NCBI RefSeq assembly: GCF_009389715.1
Contig: NC_052399.1
Span: 2,372,938-2,436,937 of the forward strand
Source: Phoenix dactylifera
Lineage: Eukaryota > Streptophyta > Magnoliopsida > Arecales > Arecaceae
Length of the DNA stretch: 64,000 bases
Reading direction: 5' to 3'
The notes below the pieces were generated by a model. It saw nothing but the letters and a program-made list of their open reading frames with translations. It was not told the origin of the DNA and searched no databases. Position 1 is the stretch's first letter, and the number at the start of each line of letters is the position of its first letter. Below, piece after piece: positions 33,410 through 46,936 of this stretch. Made by a program: the position numbers and the translations under genes.

Positions 33410-34872
33410 ATTAGCGTGCCGTGGAAAGTGGGACTCTTAACTTAAAGAGCAATAGGTAATCTAGCATTTAATCAGGGATTATACATTCTGTTCCAAGTGA
33501 GATTTCTTTGGAAGTCTGGAATTCCCAGCAACTTTGAATTTCACAACTTATCAAAGGTTCCAGCTTACCAAACTTATGACTTATTGAAGTTTATTCGAGC
33601 TTGATTATGAGATATTTAATTCGTTTACTATTATTTCAAACCTCATTCATATTTTTTTTAGAATCGAATTTAGTCAAATTCCAGAAGCTATAGCTTGATT
33701 TAAAGAATAAACAAATACACTAATAAGACTTAATTAATTCATATTGATATAATTTATAATATATATAATATGGAGCCAAGACTTGATCGCTCATTTTTTT
33801 GGTGTGGCTTAAAATGGATTTTAAGTTTTTTATTCAATATTTGACTTCTTTAGCTACAAATTTAATTTGTTATGGGTTTTATTTTTTGAGTCCAGCTATG
33901 GCTGAGCTCAAAATAGTCGGTTATTTTTTGTTCATCTAATTTACTATTTTTAACTGATTATACCTTCAAACTTGCGAGAAATGAATCTTTCCCATCTGAA
34001 TCTATTATTGAACCTCGACGATATCCAATTAATTTATTAGATGCACTCGTCCTATGCTTAGTTTAATCTAGTTGGCCCATTGACCCACAAATATGTACAA
34101 GTATATGGTATGCACAGTCCGACTCAGACACTGAATTGGTCGAGCTACTGGAGTGCTTGGATGATTAGCTGCTTAGACCACAGGTCAGATTGTGATGGTT
34201 CTAATGCTAATCGCTCATGATACTAGATGGAAGAGACCATATTCAGACCGTTGCTCCGAATCCAATCTAAAATAACAAAGATAATGGAGTACTAATATTT
34301 TGAATTGGAAGAAAAATAAAATTAAGAAAGATAAATTTAGATGGAGAAAATAAATTAAATAAAATTTATAAATACCAAATCAAAGACTTCAAACAAAAGT
34401 CTCATAAAATCTATTTTCCGGGGCACATTATGGTAAGACTAAAAACTATGCTCTTCGGACTCAGACTAGCGTATCATCATGGCGGCCACGCTTTCTAATG
34501 CGGGTCCTTTATCCGCGGTCGCCGCCGCAGCGGCGGTGGAAAGCTGCATTGGATTCTCCTTACCCGACCAACGGAGTTCCGTTACTTCCGCTTCGTTCCT
34601 CTCCGGCCTTGCTTGCTTTGAGATTCCAACTTCGGCTGACATGGCGCAATATAGGGATCCCTCCGCATGATCTATTCAGTATAGAGGACCAACCCTCAAA
34701 AGCTTGCCTTTGGGTCGAGCACGGTGTGTGTCATCAATTGAATTGGATCCGATCTCTTTGGCTCTCTTAAATTCTTCATCGAGATTGCTTCGTTTGTGTT
34801 CTCTCAATTTCTGATGTTTTTCTGGGTCTCCTGAGTACATTCGAAGAGGGGCATAAATCGAGAGAAGCAGAG
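33410..34872. other. divergent intergenic region
   Basis: About 1.5 kb between RACK1 (leftward) and the next gene (rightward). The segment 34479-34670 is open in frame and GC-richer, but resembles no protein I know and is probably the promoter or 5' leader of the 34873 gene. Confidence 0.5.
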
Positions 34873-37800
34873 ATGGCCGACAAGCCGAGCCGGGCGCTGG
34901 TGATATACGGGGACGGCCACGCTTCTCTGCTCTCTCCCTCGCATGCCCATCTCCACTCATTTGCCTCTCGGGCCTCCTGCGGCTTTCTTTCCCTCCGGAC
35001 CCCCCCTCCCACCGGTACCTCTCTCTTTTCCTCTCGCATTCCCTTCTTTTCTTGGAGTTGTTAAATTTAAAGCGATCCCTTCTTTTTTGTCTGGCATGAA
35101 GGTCGAATCTTTAGTTAAAAAATGGTTGCCATGCTTCAAATTTCTCCTTTCTTTTTTCAATTGTGGCTGAGGGGATTCGGATGGTCTGACCATTGGAAAG
35201 GACTGTTATGGTGGATGCTTGGTTATTCACCTGGTTTCAGTTGGGTCATGCACCTTGAAATCACTGGCTTTTTTGAAAGGCAAGGAGGATTATGCTTTCT
35301 ATCCCATCCTAAAAAACGAGCCACAATGTGTTTGTCTGAATGATTCTATCAGTAAACTGATGTTTCTTATGTTATCTCGTGAAGTTTATGAAGATGGTGC
35401 AATAACGATCAGGAATAGGATAGCCATAATATAATTTGGATTTCTAATTAGAGACTTCTTTGGAGAAGCGAGTACGATTTCTTTGGAAGACTTAGAAGGT
35501 AACGGTAGCTGCCCATTGGATTGGAGAAGGAATGAAAGAGGTTCTATTGTTGGCAAGAGAAGTGAGTGTCGGTTGCCATAAATAGTTGGTAACAAGCATG
35601 CCTAGCTAGCCTCAATCCTTAGAAAGCTATCTTAATTGTTCTTTTTTGTTGACAAACTTTCTGAGGACTTGATAATTGCATGCTGGCTACAAATTGGGAA
35701 AATATGGAGCTGTTGGTACAGATCCAAGCTTTAAGGGTACTAAGTTACTTACAATGAACTAATATCCACTCACTGAGCATGCCACGGTAGACCGTGAACT
35801 AAAGATCTCTCACTGAATGCAGTTATCGAAGTAATGAAAGAGGAGAGTTTTGCCAAATCCCAAAACTATCATCTCCACACTGAAGTGCAAACCTGAAACA
35901 TGCAAAGAATGATGGACCTCTAGCTTGTCTTTCTGACTAGTAGACATCACCCTTCATGTTTTTTGGGGCGATGAATTAAGAATGGCTTCTTTCTAGTTTT
36001 TATTGAAGTGGAAAGTAAGATAGGGGCATTGTCTTCTGGTAAATCTCGGTTTACCTTAAATTGCCTTTTACCATTTGACTGTCCTTATGTGTGGTTACAT
36101 GGGATTAAAGCATTGATTGTGGGGCCTTCTCTCTTATTACCAAGATAACCACCATTCATGTACCTATTGCTAGACTTGTTGTTTGGGCCACCATTCATGT
36201 GCTTATTGCCATGGTTGTTGTTTGGAATGTTTATTTAATTAGTTGGACGTGAAGAATGCCTTTCTTCATGTTGATGTTTATAAGGTGGATGTGCAGCCAC
36301 CTCCATCATATCCACTTGCATACAATCAATGTCATCTACCATTTATTTTGTGATTTTGAGAATCTCCTTGCACTTGGCGTGGGCTAAATTTATCTGCACT
36401 AAACAAAGTCATGTCATGTTAGGCTCTTCTATTTTTTCAGGGTGCATTATTTCTGCTTTTGTTTAACAATATCATCACTGATATGATGCCTCACATATTC
36501 AATCATTTAAGCAATATTTTCATAACTAATTTGAGATGAAGAGCCTTGGCTTTCTTTTCTATTTTCTTGGTGTTAAGTTTGCATCTTAGTTGCTAGAAGC
36601 AGAGCGGCTGTGGGGATGAGGATACTTTAGAAGCACTTTTAGTAAGGATGCACTTAGGAAGTAGGTGCAAGTTTAAGATTATAGGAAGGTACGTGGATGC
36701 ATTACCTTAGGTAGAAGATTCTGGCTACTAAGGGCTGCATATGGCATTAGTGGTTATCTACCATTTTGTTAAAAGTTTGTTCATGGCTTTCTTTTTTCTT
36801 GTGATTGCTTGATTAGATCACCATTATACCTTGTCCCAACTATTTATGATCTGCATTTTCCAGGCATTCCTTTCAAGGGATGCCTCTGATGTTATAACAG
36901 GGGATGCCTAACATCACAAATATTGAATTTGGACCCATGTCATAACTTGTCATGATTTTTATGCTTGGCTATCAATAATAACATCAACTCTCCACCTTTC
37001 TAATCAGGGATTGAGACCACCATCTTGTTAATAGTCTAGAAATACTATTAACATGTTGAATTAATAGGTGTTAATGGAAGTCAAATAAGTTAGGATTTTA
37101 GCATAAATGTGTTCTTTTTCCCAAATCCAGTTATATAATTGTGTTCTTTTAAGATTTCGTGCCTTGTTTCTCAGAAAAGTTATTGCAACTTTCCTGTAGA
37201 GGCACAAGTGATAACATAAATTCATAAAAGCACCCTAATGCCTGAGATGACTGCTGGCGGATGTGCCTTCCCAAACGACCTTTCATGTCAGCCTTTTAAG
37301 AAAATTAAGATGTACTGATTCTAGGTGCTAAGTTATGCCGCTGGAATTCTATTTAAGATGCAGTTTAGATGACCAAGATTAGATCCCTTGAGTATATACC
37401 CGAATGGTTGTTCATTTGAGCATTTTACTGATTCAGTTTTTATTTTCCTTGAAAGGCTTTTAATCTGTTTTATGTAACTTGGGTAAAAACAGGTGCCTAC
37501 TATCTCTTTTTCCTCATCGGGACATCTGTAGTTTTAATCTCAATGGTTGTTTGCAAAGCAATTTTTTCTTGACAGAAAACAAATTTATTTTAATTCAATA
37601 TCTGGATAAAGTGTTTCGACTCTTTTTTTCCCTTTTCTTTGTGTGAGATTTTCTTGGGTTTAAATTTCAGAGTCTGAAAATGACAGAGTGGTTAGAGAAC
37701 TAGCACAATTATTGGACGCATATGATTTCTATGCAGCAAGGGTGAGATAAGTTACCTTGAAAAGTTGCCATCCATTTTGTGTAAGAATAACCAAATGACA

Positions 37801-40195
37801 TAACACTAATTATATGCTTTGTCGAATGTATTCCTGATCTTTTAGAATAGACAACATGAAGAAGCAGATGCTGATGCCAATCTAAAGGAATCTTCCATCC
37901 CAACAGTATCACAGAGGTAAAATAATATTTTTTTGTTTGACTGAATTGATGTAAATTATAATTAACATAACTTTTGTTGATTAAACTTATGTGCTTGTTG
38001 TTATTTAACTTCAGGTTTATGGGTTTGAAAGCTGCTATAATTACTGCTTGCCCGAATCTTAGATCTTTTGCTAGAGAGCTTGGTTTTAGTGTTTTAAAAA
38101 TTGATGATTTGATCACGAAAAGTGACCCCTCTGAGAAAAACCTTCAAGAGCTTCCTGAAGAATTAACATCTAAGTTACTAGAGTTGCTAGGCTTTTCTGG
38201 AGGGAAGGTTCTTGAAAAAAGTGAGTTTGATCTCGTGATTTTGCACATCAGAGCAAGTGACATGTCACAAGATCTGAAAGAAAAGATGGCTGGTGGCACT
38301 GGTGTTGATTGGCTCAACAAGATCATAGGTGGAATTATGCAATCAACACAGGCTGGATTAGATATCGCTTCTCGTCTACACTTCTCGATCATATTGAGCT
38401 ATGGCACTGTTTCTGCAAGTGAGGATAGTTGCTCCTTTATTTTGAACTCTGGAACAGAAACAAATTCTGATCCGTCTTTTCTTCGCCCTTGTCAAAGTTA
38501 TACCATCAAAGGAGGAAAAATATTAAATGATGTCAGGTAATGTAATGCAGTCACAGTCTAGGTATGATGGGTTTATATATCGTGACTGATTAAATTGTGT
38601 TCTGCAGGCATCACCATCCAATGCTAATTGCTCAGTGGCAGGAGGGAGTAACCCGCAGGGATATGGCTAGGGAATTCTCCTTTAAAGAATTTAAAGAGGT
38701 ATGTAATCTTTAGAGTGCACTTAGCCTTAATGCATGCCTTAGCATATTAAATCTGAAAATTTGTTAAACTTTTGTTTACTTGTCTTCTTATTCATTGCTT
38801 CAATAAAGATTAATCACTTTAGAAAAAAATGATGATAGTATCATAAATATGCAGCTGTTAGCAGCTTTCTTTGTCTATTTAGCAAAACATGATGCATGGT
38901 ATTATGATGGAGGCTGCGGTGCACTTGGTTCTATCTATGTTTCTGTCACTTTTATTTTCAGTTTAGAGGAAAACTAGACCATATTTGAGGTTTCATAAGT
39001 TGATATCAGAAACTATTAGTCATGCATGAAAATAATGTTTGGAAAAGAAACCAATAATGGCATTATCAACCTTTCTATATCCTAACTGATATTTATTCAC
39101 CTGTCCTTGTAAATATCCAGACAAGTAGACAATTATGTGCATGCCTCTAACTAGTTTCAATTCTTAAGCACCTGTTCATGTCCATGCCTATGAGAGAAGG
39201 TGGCTGAGGCTTTTAAGTGCAATGGTGTATGCAGTGACAACATATTTATTCTGAAATAGATATATAAGCTGGGACTCAGCTTGATGAATATTCAGGCTAG
39301 TGGACAATTATGTGCATTCCTCTAATTAGTTTCAATTCTTAAGCACTCATGTTCATGCCTGCTGAGTTTTCTGAGTGCAATGGTGTATGCATCTGAAGTA
39401 GTTATATAGGCTGGGGACCCAACTTGATGGATCTATTGAGTGCTGCAAATAGTGTGTTGTTGTTTGAGGCTTCATCCACAAGCATGGGATTGACTTTGTG
39501 GAGAAATTTTGCTCAAATGGCAAATATGACATCCTTATTTTCTCCAATTGCTAATAGCTATAATTAATAATTTATTTGCTAACTTGATTTGAAGGACTCA
39601 TTTCTTCATGATGCTCTTTTGGTGGATGTACATGGTAGTTGTTAAATCATTTTGTGTTTATTATACTCCAGATAAAAAGTGACATAAAACAATGCATTCC
39701 CATGCTTTGTTTTGACATGCTGCTTTCCCAGGGTTGCCCCGCTGTATTATTTTACTCAAGTACTTTTTAAAATTCCCTTTCTGAGAAATTGTTTACTTCA
39801 TTATTGAGGTAATGAATTCTTGAAATAGTCCCATATACTGATCCATAAAGATTGTGCTATGAAGCTATTGGTCTTGTAGTCAAAATGGAAAGGGTTCAAT
39901 TCTAATCCCTTCTCTTGTAGCAGAGATTCTAGAGTTACTGATACTGGTTGTTGACTAGGTGCATCTAAAGTTAGGCCTGTGCTGTAGAAAACCACATTCT
40001 ATCTTGGCTTCCTGAACAATTAATTACAATTACCGTCATTCTTCTTTTCTAACTCCTTACTTTAATCTACTAAGCGACAATGTTCCATGTTTTCTTTGTA
40101 TCATGCAGCGTGGGGGAAATCTTGCTATACTTGCAGACAGATTCCTGCACGAGGTGGCATTTAAGCTTTGGAAGGCACCTAAATATGGAGCTTGA
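34873..40195 (+). CDS. conserved plant protein of unknown function (6 exons, 327 aa)
   Basis: Exons: 34873-35014, 37671-37741, 37846-37916, 38015-38536, 38608-38698 and 40109-40195 (TGA). All GT-AG junctions are in phase, giving 984 nt. I recognise the overall pattern as a single-copy-type plant protein: an N-terminal RALVIYGDGHASLLSPSHAHL, central block DLVILHIRASD, IASRLHFSIILSYGTVS, and a C-terminal HHHPMLIAQWQEGVTRRDMA and ADRFLHEVAFKLWKAPKYGA. Its function is not known to me. The DLVxxHI core and conserved His residues near HHHPML could suggest a hydrolase-like fold, but I do not claim this. No signal peptide or membrane segment is evident. The start was chosen because AGAGATGGCC is a good context and the N-terminus aligns with the family. 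It is head-to-head with RACK1. Confidence 0.88.
35015..37670 (+). other. intron 1 of the 34873 gene (2.66 kb)
   Basis: AT-rich intron with a small imperfect direct repeat near 36150-36225 (ACCATTCATGT followed by TTATTGCC/A-type words). No gene or mobile element is visible. Confidence 0.65.
39114..39440 (+). repeat. imperfect tandem duplication in intron 5 of the 34873 gene
   Basis: Two copies of about 178 bp share ACAATTATGTGCAT, AGTTTCAATTCTTAAGCAC, TGCAATGGTGTATGCA and a CTTGATGRAT word in the same order, with indels. The units are roughly 39114-39290 and 39291-39440. Confidence 0.65.
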
Positions 40196-41411
40196 TGCTA
40201 TCATTCATGAAGGTGTAATTTCTTGAATGACTAACCTGATCTCAGACTTGAAAAACCGAAAGTATGTTTAAATATCTCCGCAACTTCTGGGCCATATGGC
40301 CATTTTGCTTGCAGATCTTGTCAAAAATTACTTATGGGACTCCCAAGTGGATGCTTAATCCTTCCAAGAATAAAGACTCTAATGTTATAAAGGCCACTCT
40401 CTTGTAGTGTCTTTAAATTTGTTATGCTGATACTGCAAGATAAAGATAAAATCAGCGACCAAAATAAGTTTGCCATTCAGTGAGAGCTGCGCAGAATCAT
40501 GCAATGTCGAGAAAAATAGTGTGTGGAACGGATGTTGTACTTTCACCGACGACCATATGTTGAACTCTGGGTTTGGGGCGTGACAAATCTTTTTTCTTAT
40601 AGAAGTAGGCATATGCCTTCTAAAATTTCAGAATATTTCCTGTCTGAAACTTAGATGGTCATCTGAACGTCTGCATGGAACATTCAGGTTGGTCAGAAAT
40701 TGTCTCTCTAGTTAAAAAGCCAGTGTGGTCAGAAATTGTTTCGTAACCCAAACTGCTAGGTGCTCTGTTGATAATGTATTCCGTTTTTGGCGATTCCATT
40801 CTATTATTTATCTCCTGCTTTCCTCCCCGAAAGGGAAAGCTAGCTCATCAACTCCTCAAGTAAGTTTAAATCCCTTCTGCTTGCCAGCTGACGAAAGACT
40901 CCACAAGCTACGCTCTTGGCCAAGCGTGGAAGCAATGTCCTTACCCCCCCCACCCTTCTTCTCTCACTCCAGCACCGCTATTTCTGTCAGTCATTACTTA
41001 CACGATAAGATCAAATGCCTACCACTTACCTTTATTTATGATCCTACCATGCGTCCACGCGGTGGCCTCCTCGGTAGACCTTGCTTCCAAGTCTCACTCG
41101 AAACTGGGTTGTGCTTTTGCTTAGCTTGCTTGGGTTGAAGCTTTCCTTCCCCGAACCGTTTCCGGGACTCCAGCTGAAACAAAGACAAATCCTTCGTCGT
41201 TTTTGAGGGAAAGACGAATCCTTCGTCATCCTCCCCCAGCAAGTTATTTCATGGGCAGCCACATGAAGCAGCTACGTCGCATTCTGGCAATCTCTTTCCT
41301 CCTATATTTCCGGGACTGTTTCCAACCTGACAGATGTATAACTCCCCATCTTAATAACAGATTAAGAGACTCACATCACGTCCCGCCATTCCCAAGTTCC
41401 GATCCACCGAA
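40196..41411. other. intergenic, 3' flank of the 34873 gene
   Basis: No gene recognised. The open frame at 40725-41138 lacks family signatures. Confidence 0.5.
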
Positions 41412-41909
41412 ATGGCAGCCTCTTCCTTCTATTCCCCGATGCTACCTCAACGGTTTCAGTCACATTTCTCCAGGAGACCGCCTCCCCGCAGAGCCAGGTC
41501 TCATGGCCATAACAAGCTACTTAGAAAGGTTCGTGCCGCTTGGAATCATGAAGACGCTGATGATCTCCACGAGCATCAGGGAGGAGTCGTGGACGAGAAC
41601 ATGAAGACTCTTCGACAGCGCGCTAGGGCGATCAAGGCGATGGATAGAGGTGATGGGCTGCTCGAGGAATGGATCGAGTGGGAGGAGCAATATTTTCATA
41701 CATTCTTCCAATCCGATTCCTGGGAGATACTTGGGTGGCTGCAGCTCGATCCAGCGGACACTAGGCCAAGCTTGGCCATCGGGGTGACGGTGATGGTGAG
41801 ACTGAGCATCCCCATCTCGGTGCTTGTCGGCATGCTATACTTCATGGATGCTGCAAAAGGAATTCTTGATCGAATGCATGTAAATGATGAACGATTTACC
41901 AACCATTAG
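41412..41909 (+). CDS. tandem membrane-protein family, copy 1 (diverged, 165 aa)
   Basis: A single-exon gene. The N-terminus is rich in Ser, Arg and Pro and poor in acidic residues (plastid or mitochondrial transit-like). It then shares with copies 2 and 4: GGxVDENM, a WxxWE motif (here WIEWEEQY), TRPSLAIG and a hydrophobic segment of about 20 residues near aa 124-145 that could cross a membrane. It is the most diverged of the set; the short C-terminal tail HVNDERFTNH is unique. The function is unknown to me; the family looks plant-specific. It lies about 1.2 kb after the preceding gene and points the same way as copies 2-4. Confidence 0.75.
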   Translation: MAASSFYSPMLPQRFQSHFSRRPPPRRARSHGHNKLLRKVRAAWNHEDADDLHEHQGGVVDENMKTLRQRARAIKAMDRGDGLLEEWIEWEEQYFHTFFQSDSWEILGWLQLDPADTRPSLAIGVTVMVRLSIPISVLVGMLYFMDAAKGILDRMHVNDERFTNH

Positions 41910-42856
41910 TCATCTTCGAGGTCAGCCTCGGTTGTGATGTGGTGCGGATACTACCATATATGTTGGACAAAACTAGATATTAAATAGCTTTTATACATTA
42001 TATAATTCCTTGAATTATAGTTGAGTTTGCTTGGGTAGAGTATCATTTATATCATATTTGAATTTTTAAGTATTAAAAGAAAGTATTCTTTTAAATTAGA
42101 TTTGCTCCCGTCGCTATTGTATGTCTGCGTTTAATAGCAGATCAATTAACTAACACGAGTCCGTAAATAAAATTATTTCTATCATGCTAACCTATATTCA
42201 TTTTCAGTCGGACACTGAGCCAAACTTATTTAAAATTTGATATTTTCTGCATCCAAACTTGGCCTATGATCAACTCTATTTTCATGAGGTCGATCTGTTC
42301 TCATTTAAATTCCACCAACCAAATATTCAAACTTGGGACATTACCATTTTAGGTGGCCAGCTAAGCCAAGGTCAAACAAGTTGAATCACAGCAAAATTAG
42401 AGAGGTAGCAATAATTAATGAACCTTAGAGGATTACGGCATCACCATGAACAGTTGCAAGAGGAAGAAAGAATGTGAGGAAGCTCAACAAGGAGCTAGGA
42501 AGGAGATAGCGAAATCCTGATGAAAGCCGTGCCATTTGTGGTTGTCGTTCAAATTATAATGTCCATTCTCCGTTTGTGACTGAAACGTTTAGAAGATATG
42601 TGATGGCGACCAATGTCACTATTACATACCTCCATTTAGTAGTGAAGCTAAATTTAAGTGATCATCCGGCCTATTTCAAGCTACTTCAGCTTACAGATTA
42701 TTTCGTCTAAGCCAAAACCACGTCAAACGAAACAAAAACTAGGAAGATGGACAAGCGGTGAAAAGGAGCTCGCTAGGGATGACATGCAGTAGTACGTACA
42801 GAAAGGTTTAAAAAAATTACCAATTGATTGTTATAGCGACCGTTGTGACAATTTCA

Positions 42857-42928
<72 letters not shown>

Positions 42929-44927
42929 TGAACAATGGTTTGGACAAATAATATTGTTATTTTTTATTATTAATCTATTTTATTATAATAAAAAATAATA
43001 GCCTTAGAATAATTATTATATTGTTTCTCAAATAATCTCAGATTTGGGAAAGTAATGGCCACTATTACTATAACCATTTATTATAGTCAAAATAATTTCA
43101 GAGAGGAATCATGATAGCAGCATTGGAGTCTTACTTAAATCTCGCCGCCCACCCCAGAGAGAGAGAGAGAGAGAGAGAGAGGATCAATATCCGATTATCC
43201 GTAGAGTAAGAAAATGGCTGAGCCGTATTCAACATGACATGTCTATACTTATTAGATGAATTCAACCCATCCATCCATCCATCGACGTGTTTGAACATCC
43301 AGTCCCCATAGGCTTTTGGACGGATGCATGGTAATTAAGTTGGTCTTCATACGTGGAGACCAAGCAGGATCTCTCTTTCAACTCTGAAGACCTTCCTTTT
43401 AGCTTCTTTATACCTCACCCTTCAGCCTCTTTGGACCTTAGCGAGGGTTCGAGCTTTCAGCATTATTAGATGGAGACATGCGCACCACCACTCAACCTAC
43501 CATTGGATTGGTATCTGTCAATGTTATATATGGGCCCATTAATCAATTAAGGAGGTGGATAATGGTTTATGTAGACTTGTTTGGTTCGAAGGAGAAGTAA
43601 AGAGGAAACTGGGATGAAAGGAGAAACTGGAGATGCCTCATATTTAGTAAAGATTTTCAAAGAAAAAAGATGGATAAAAGGAGTTTTACTATTGATATAA
43701 AATTTTCATATTTCATTATAGGACATGAAAGAGTCCAATTTCCACATGCTGAAAGTTGAAATATTTTTTTTTTCACAATGTTCTTAAGCTTTTAGTTAGC
43801 ATTGGACAAAATTTTTTTTTAAAGGTATAACGTATATTTTATATAATTTTTAGAAAAAGTAGATGCCCAATTAACCATAAATCGTTCTAGAATGTGTCAT
43901 TTTTCTATGTTCGACTAAATATGTAAAAAAAAAAAATTCAGACATTATATATCTGGGCATATGCTTTTTAGAAAAAATATTTTAATAATAAAAACTTTTT
44001 TTAACCAAACTAGACCATAATGACATGGGTCCACCTTCCAAAGGCAGGACCCACACAAATGTGTGCTCATAACTTTTGTATACACCCTTCATGTATTTGT
44101 GCAAGTACATATTGTATTAGTTTAATAATTTTAATAATGATATGCATGGTGTACACATCTAGCATTATTCTGGTACTCGGCGTGTGCATTGCACTTGCTT
44201 TTGTTCATAAGGGAAATTTCATGGAAGTTAGCCTAGTCTTGTGCAAGTATAAGAAGAAGACATAGAGATCTACAAACAATCATGATATTATATTTTTAAT
44301 CAATGCAGAGAAAAAATAGAAAATACCACATTATCATTGGTAGAGTCTTTCACAGTTTGAGCAAGTGACCTATAAAAATTTGTCATAATAACCTGTCATT
44401 ATTATAGAGTAGATAATATTAGTTAATTAGAAACATGGCCTATATTTTACCATTGGGTAATTTTAGAAATGTTGACATAATTATACAACAATGGTAACCC
44501 TAATAGGTACATGATTCGAATTTAAGTTGGAATAAAATTCTTCTAATCTAATTATGCAACTATTAAAAATTTTCAACCAGGCAATTACATAAAACATACC
44601 ATGACATTATTTGGCTAAGTAAATAAAAGCTTGCGATGTTAAGATGATTGATCGTAAATATTTGTCCTTTTTTTTATTTTTTTTGAAAAATTATAGTGAC
44701 ATTCCCTTAACTTTGGACTTGTTTCAGATACAACCCTTCAATTTTAAAAGGGTTCAACCTGAGTTTCTAACTCGTTCCAAAGTGATATTACTATTCTTTA
44801 ACTAGCAAATATTGTGATCTTGCAATTCCAAATGACTAAAGTACCCCTACCCTCTTCAGACGTCAACAAATATCTTTTGACCGTGCATATGAATGGAGGA
44901 GTTTGTATTAAGATTTGTGCAGTGGAT
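41910..44927. other. intergenic spacer with simple repeats
   Basis: Holds a (TA)n microsatellite at about 42860-42926 and a short (GA)n at about 43157-43181. The open frame 44020-44265 has no family signature. No other structure seen. Confidence 0.6.
42860..42926. repeat. (TA)n microsatellite
   Basis: About 33 uninterrupted TA dinucleotides. Confidence 0.97.
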
Positions 44928-45640
44928 GATCCTTAACTATGGCCATATATTGAGGATGCTTTGAGATCTATGTAGGTTGATGAATGAAGTCTGAAATACT
45001 TTGAGATATGTGCAGTGGGTGATCCTTAACTATAGGCCATATATAAAGGGTGCTTTGAGATCTATGTAGGTGGACCAATGAAAAGGTTCAAAGTATTTTG
45101 AGTCCTGCATTGTGGGCGATCCTTAACTATGGATCATATATCAAGGATACTTTGAGATCTATATAGGTGGACGAATGAAGGAGTTCGGAGTGTTTTGAAA
45201 TCTGCACCATAGATGATCCTTAATTATGGGCCATATATTAAAGGTGTTTTAAATTTATGCAGACGGATGAATGAAAGAGAATGAAGTGCTCTGAGATCCG
45301 TGCGATGGATGATCCTTAACTATAGGCTATCTATTAATGTGCTTTAAAATCTGTACAAGTGGATAAAGGAGAATGGAGTGTTTTGAGATTCACATGGTGG
45401 GTGATCCTTAAATTTGGACCATATACTAAGGATGCTCTGAGATCTATGCAGCAGAGGTTTGGACTGCTTTATGATACGTGCGATGGGTGATCCTTAAATA
45501 TGAGCCATATGCTAAGGGTTTTTTGATATATGTGCATGTGGATGGATGAAGGGATGAGAAGTGCTTCTGATATCCGTGCGCTGTGATTCTCATTTATGGA
45601 TTATATACTAAGGATGATTTGAGATATATGTTTTGAGATA
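44928..45640. repeat. degenerate minisatellite, about 94-bp period, 8 copies
   Basis: The word GATCCTTAA(C/T/A)TA recurs at 44928, 45021, 45118, 45215, 45311, 45403, 45489 and, mutated, 45585; spacings are 86-97 bp. Each unit also has a CCATATAT-type word, a CTTTGAGATCTATG-type word and a GGATGAATGAA-type word. The copies are strongly diverged, so the array is old. Confidence 0.88.
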
Positions 45641-46347
45641 TATTTCTAACAAAAGATTCTTTGAGACTCCACACTCATTCCATACATATCAAAGTCATTT
45701 TTGGCGTATAATCACTTTATACTATCATGTGATGGTCACTGTCCTTGCAAATTTTATTCCCTTCTTGATTAATGGAAACAGATATCCAAAAAAAAGAAAA
45801 AAGGTCGCTTAGCTTCTTCAATAGGACTTGCCAAAGAACCCCTCCAGAGGCCCCGGGAAGAGGAAGTACGATCACCATATCAGCAAAGAAAATAAACGGG
45901 AGGCCATTTTGGAACAATTCAGGAACCAGAAAGGTTGGTTTGAAACGAGGGGGTGTCACAAGGATTTTTATTTTTTTGACTTTTTCAGGGTCAGCCACCA
46001 TCTAATCTTTTCTCGGGTTTTTTTGGGGCGTACCTGCTGCCGAATCCCTTCTCCCCTAAATTAACAAAGCAAAGTCCAACCTTTAATCTAATCACCGAAT
46101 TCCATCCACTGCGCCGACCTTACCAGGGATACCGCCCGCCGCCGGCCTCCTTCCTCGATCCCTATTAGGTGTCACCATCACAGCATGCCACTTGGCACAA
46201 TCGGCCCATATCGGGTTGGCCCACACGTTTTCCTCCTTCCTTCACCCAGAGGCCAGAGCTCCTTCGATTCCGGGCCTCCTCACATGCATGTTTCCCTCCC
46301 CCTTCCTCTCCTCCTCCGCCCCCACCCCAACCCCCAACTCCCAATCC

Positions 46348-46354
46348 TATAAAT
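46348..46354 (+). promoter_or_regulatory. TATA box of family copy 2
   Basis: TATAAAT lies 160 bp before the ATG at 46514, in a C-rich leader region. Its spacing would give a 5' leader of about 130 nt. Confidence 0.5.
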
Positions 46355-46513
46355 TGACGGCAACTTCCTTTCCCTCCTCACCACCCAAATCTCTCATCTT
46401 GTCATCACTTGCTTCTAAATCCCAGTAGTTCTGCATCCACCTAGATAGCAACTCGACTCATTTCCCTTCTTAACGGCTCCTAAAATCTCTCCTCACTTGC
46501 TTCTAGATCCTCA

Positions 46514-46936
46514 ATGGAGACTATGATCGGTTCCTCTTTACCGTTTCCTGCCAAGTTGCCAAACCGACCGAGGAAGCCGAAAGTGACCCAATTTGCCCAT
46601 AAGAGAGACACCTACGGTTGGGATCATGGCGGCGGGCTGGTGGACGAGAACATGGTCGTGCTGCGAAAAAGAATCCATGAGATGAAGATGGCGGAGATGA
46701 ACTATGAGGCGCCATCCAATTGGATGGATTGGGAGAAGCGATACCACGCAAGCTACAAGTCGGATGTGCGCGTGGTTGTGGGCCTTCTGCAGACGGTTCT
46801 GATGAACACTCGGCCTGGCTTAGCTATTGGGATGATGGCACTTCTTGTGTCCACTGTACCTACATCAATCGTCTTGCTCTTGATGCATTTGATGGAGGCT
46901 TCATCATCAATTCTCTCCGGGATGCACCTTGATTAG
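46514..46936 (+). CDS. tandem membrane-protein family, copy 2 (140 aa)
   Basis: Single exon, ATG METMIGSS to TAG. After a basic, Pro-rich N-terminus (likely organelle transit peptide) come GGGLVDENMVVLRKRIHEMKM, NWMDWEKRYHASYKSDV, LLQTVLMNTRPGLAIG and a hydrophobic stretch at about aa 104-125 that is probably one membrane span, then a short tail ending GMHLD. It is closely similar to copy 4, including the MNTRP block. The molecular function is unknown to me. The upstream TATA box at 46348 supports that this copy is a real gene. Confidence 0.8.
   Translation: METMIGSSLPFPAKLPNRPRKPKVTQFAHKRDTYGWDHGGGLVDENMVVLRKRIHEMKMAEMNYEAPSNWMDWEKRYHASYKSDVRVVVGLLQTVLMNTRPGLAIGMMALLVSTVPTSIVLLLMHLMEASSSILSGMHLD

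Noticed and set aside
34479-34670. 63-codon open frame upstream of the 34873 gene
   Set aside because: No family resemblance and located in the probable promoter or leader; not supported as a gene.
40725-41138. 137-codon open frame before family copy 1
   Set aside because: No conserved motif and no paralogue in the cluster; probably chance.
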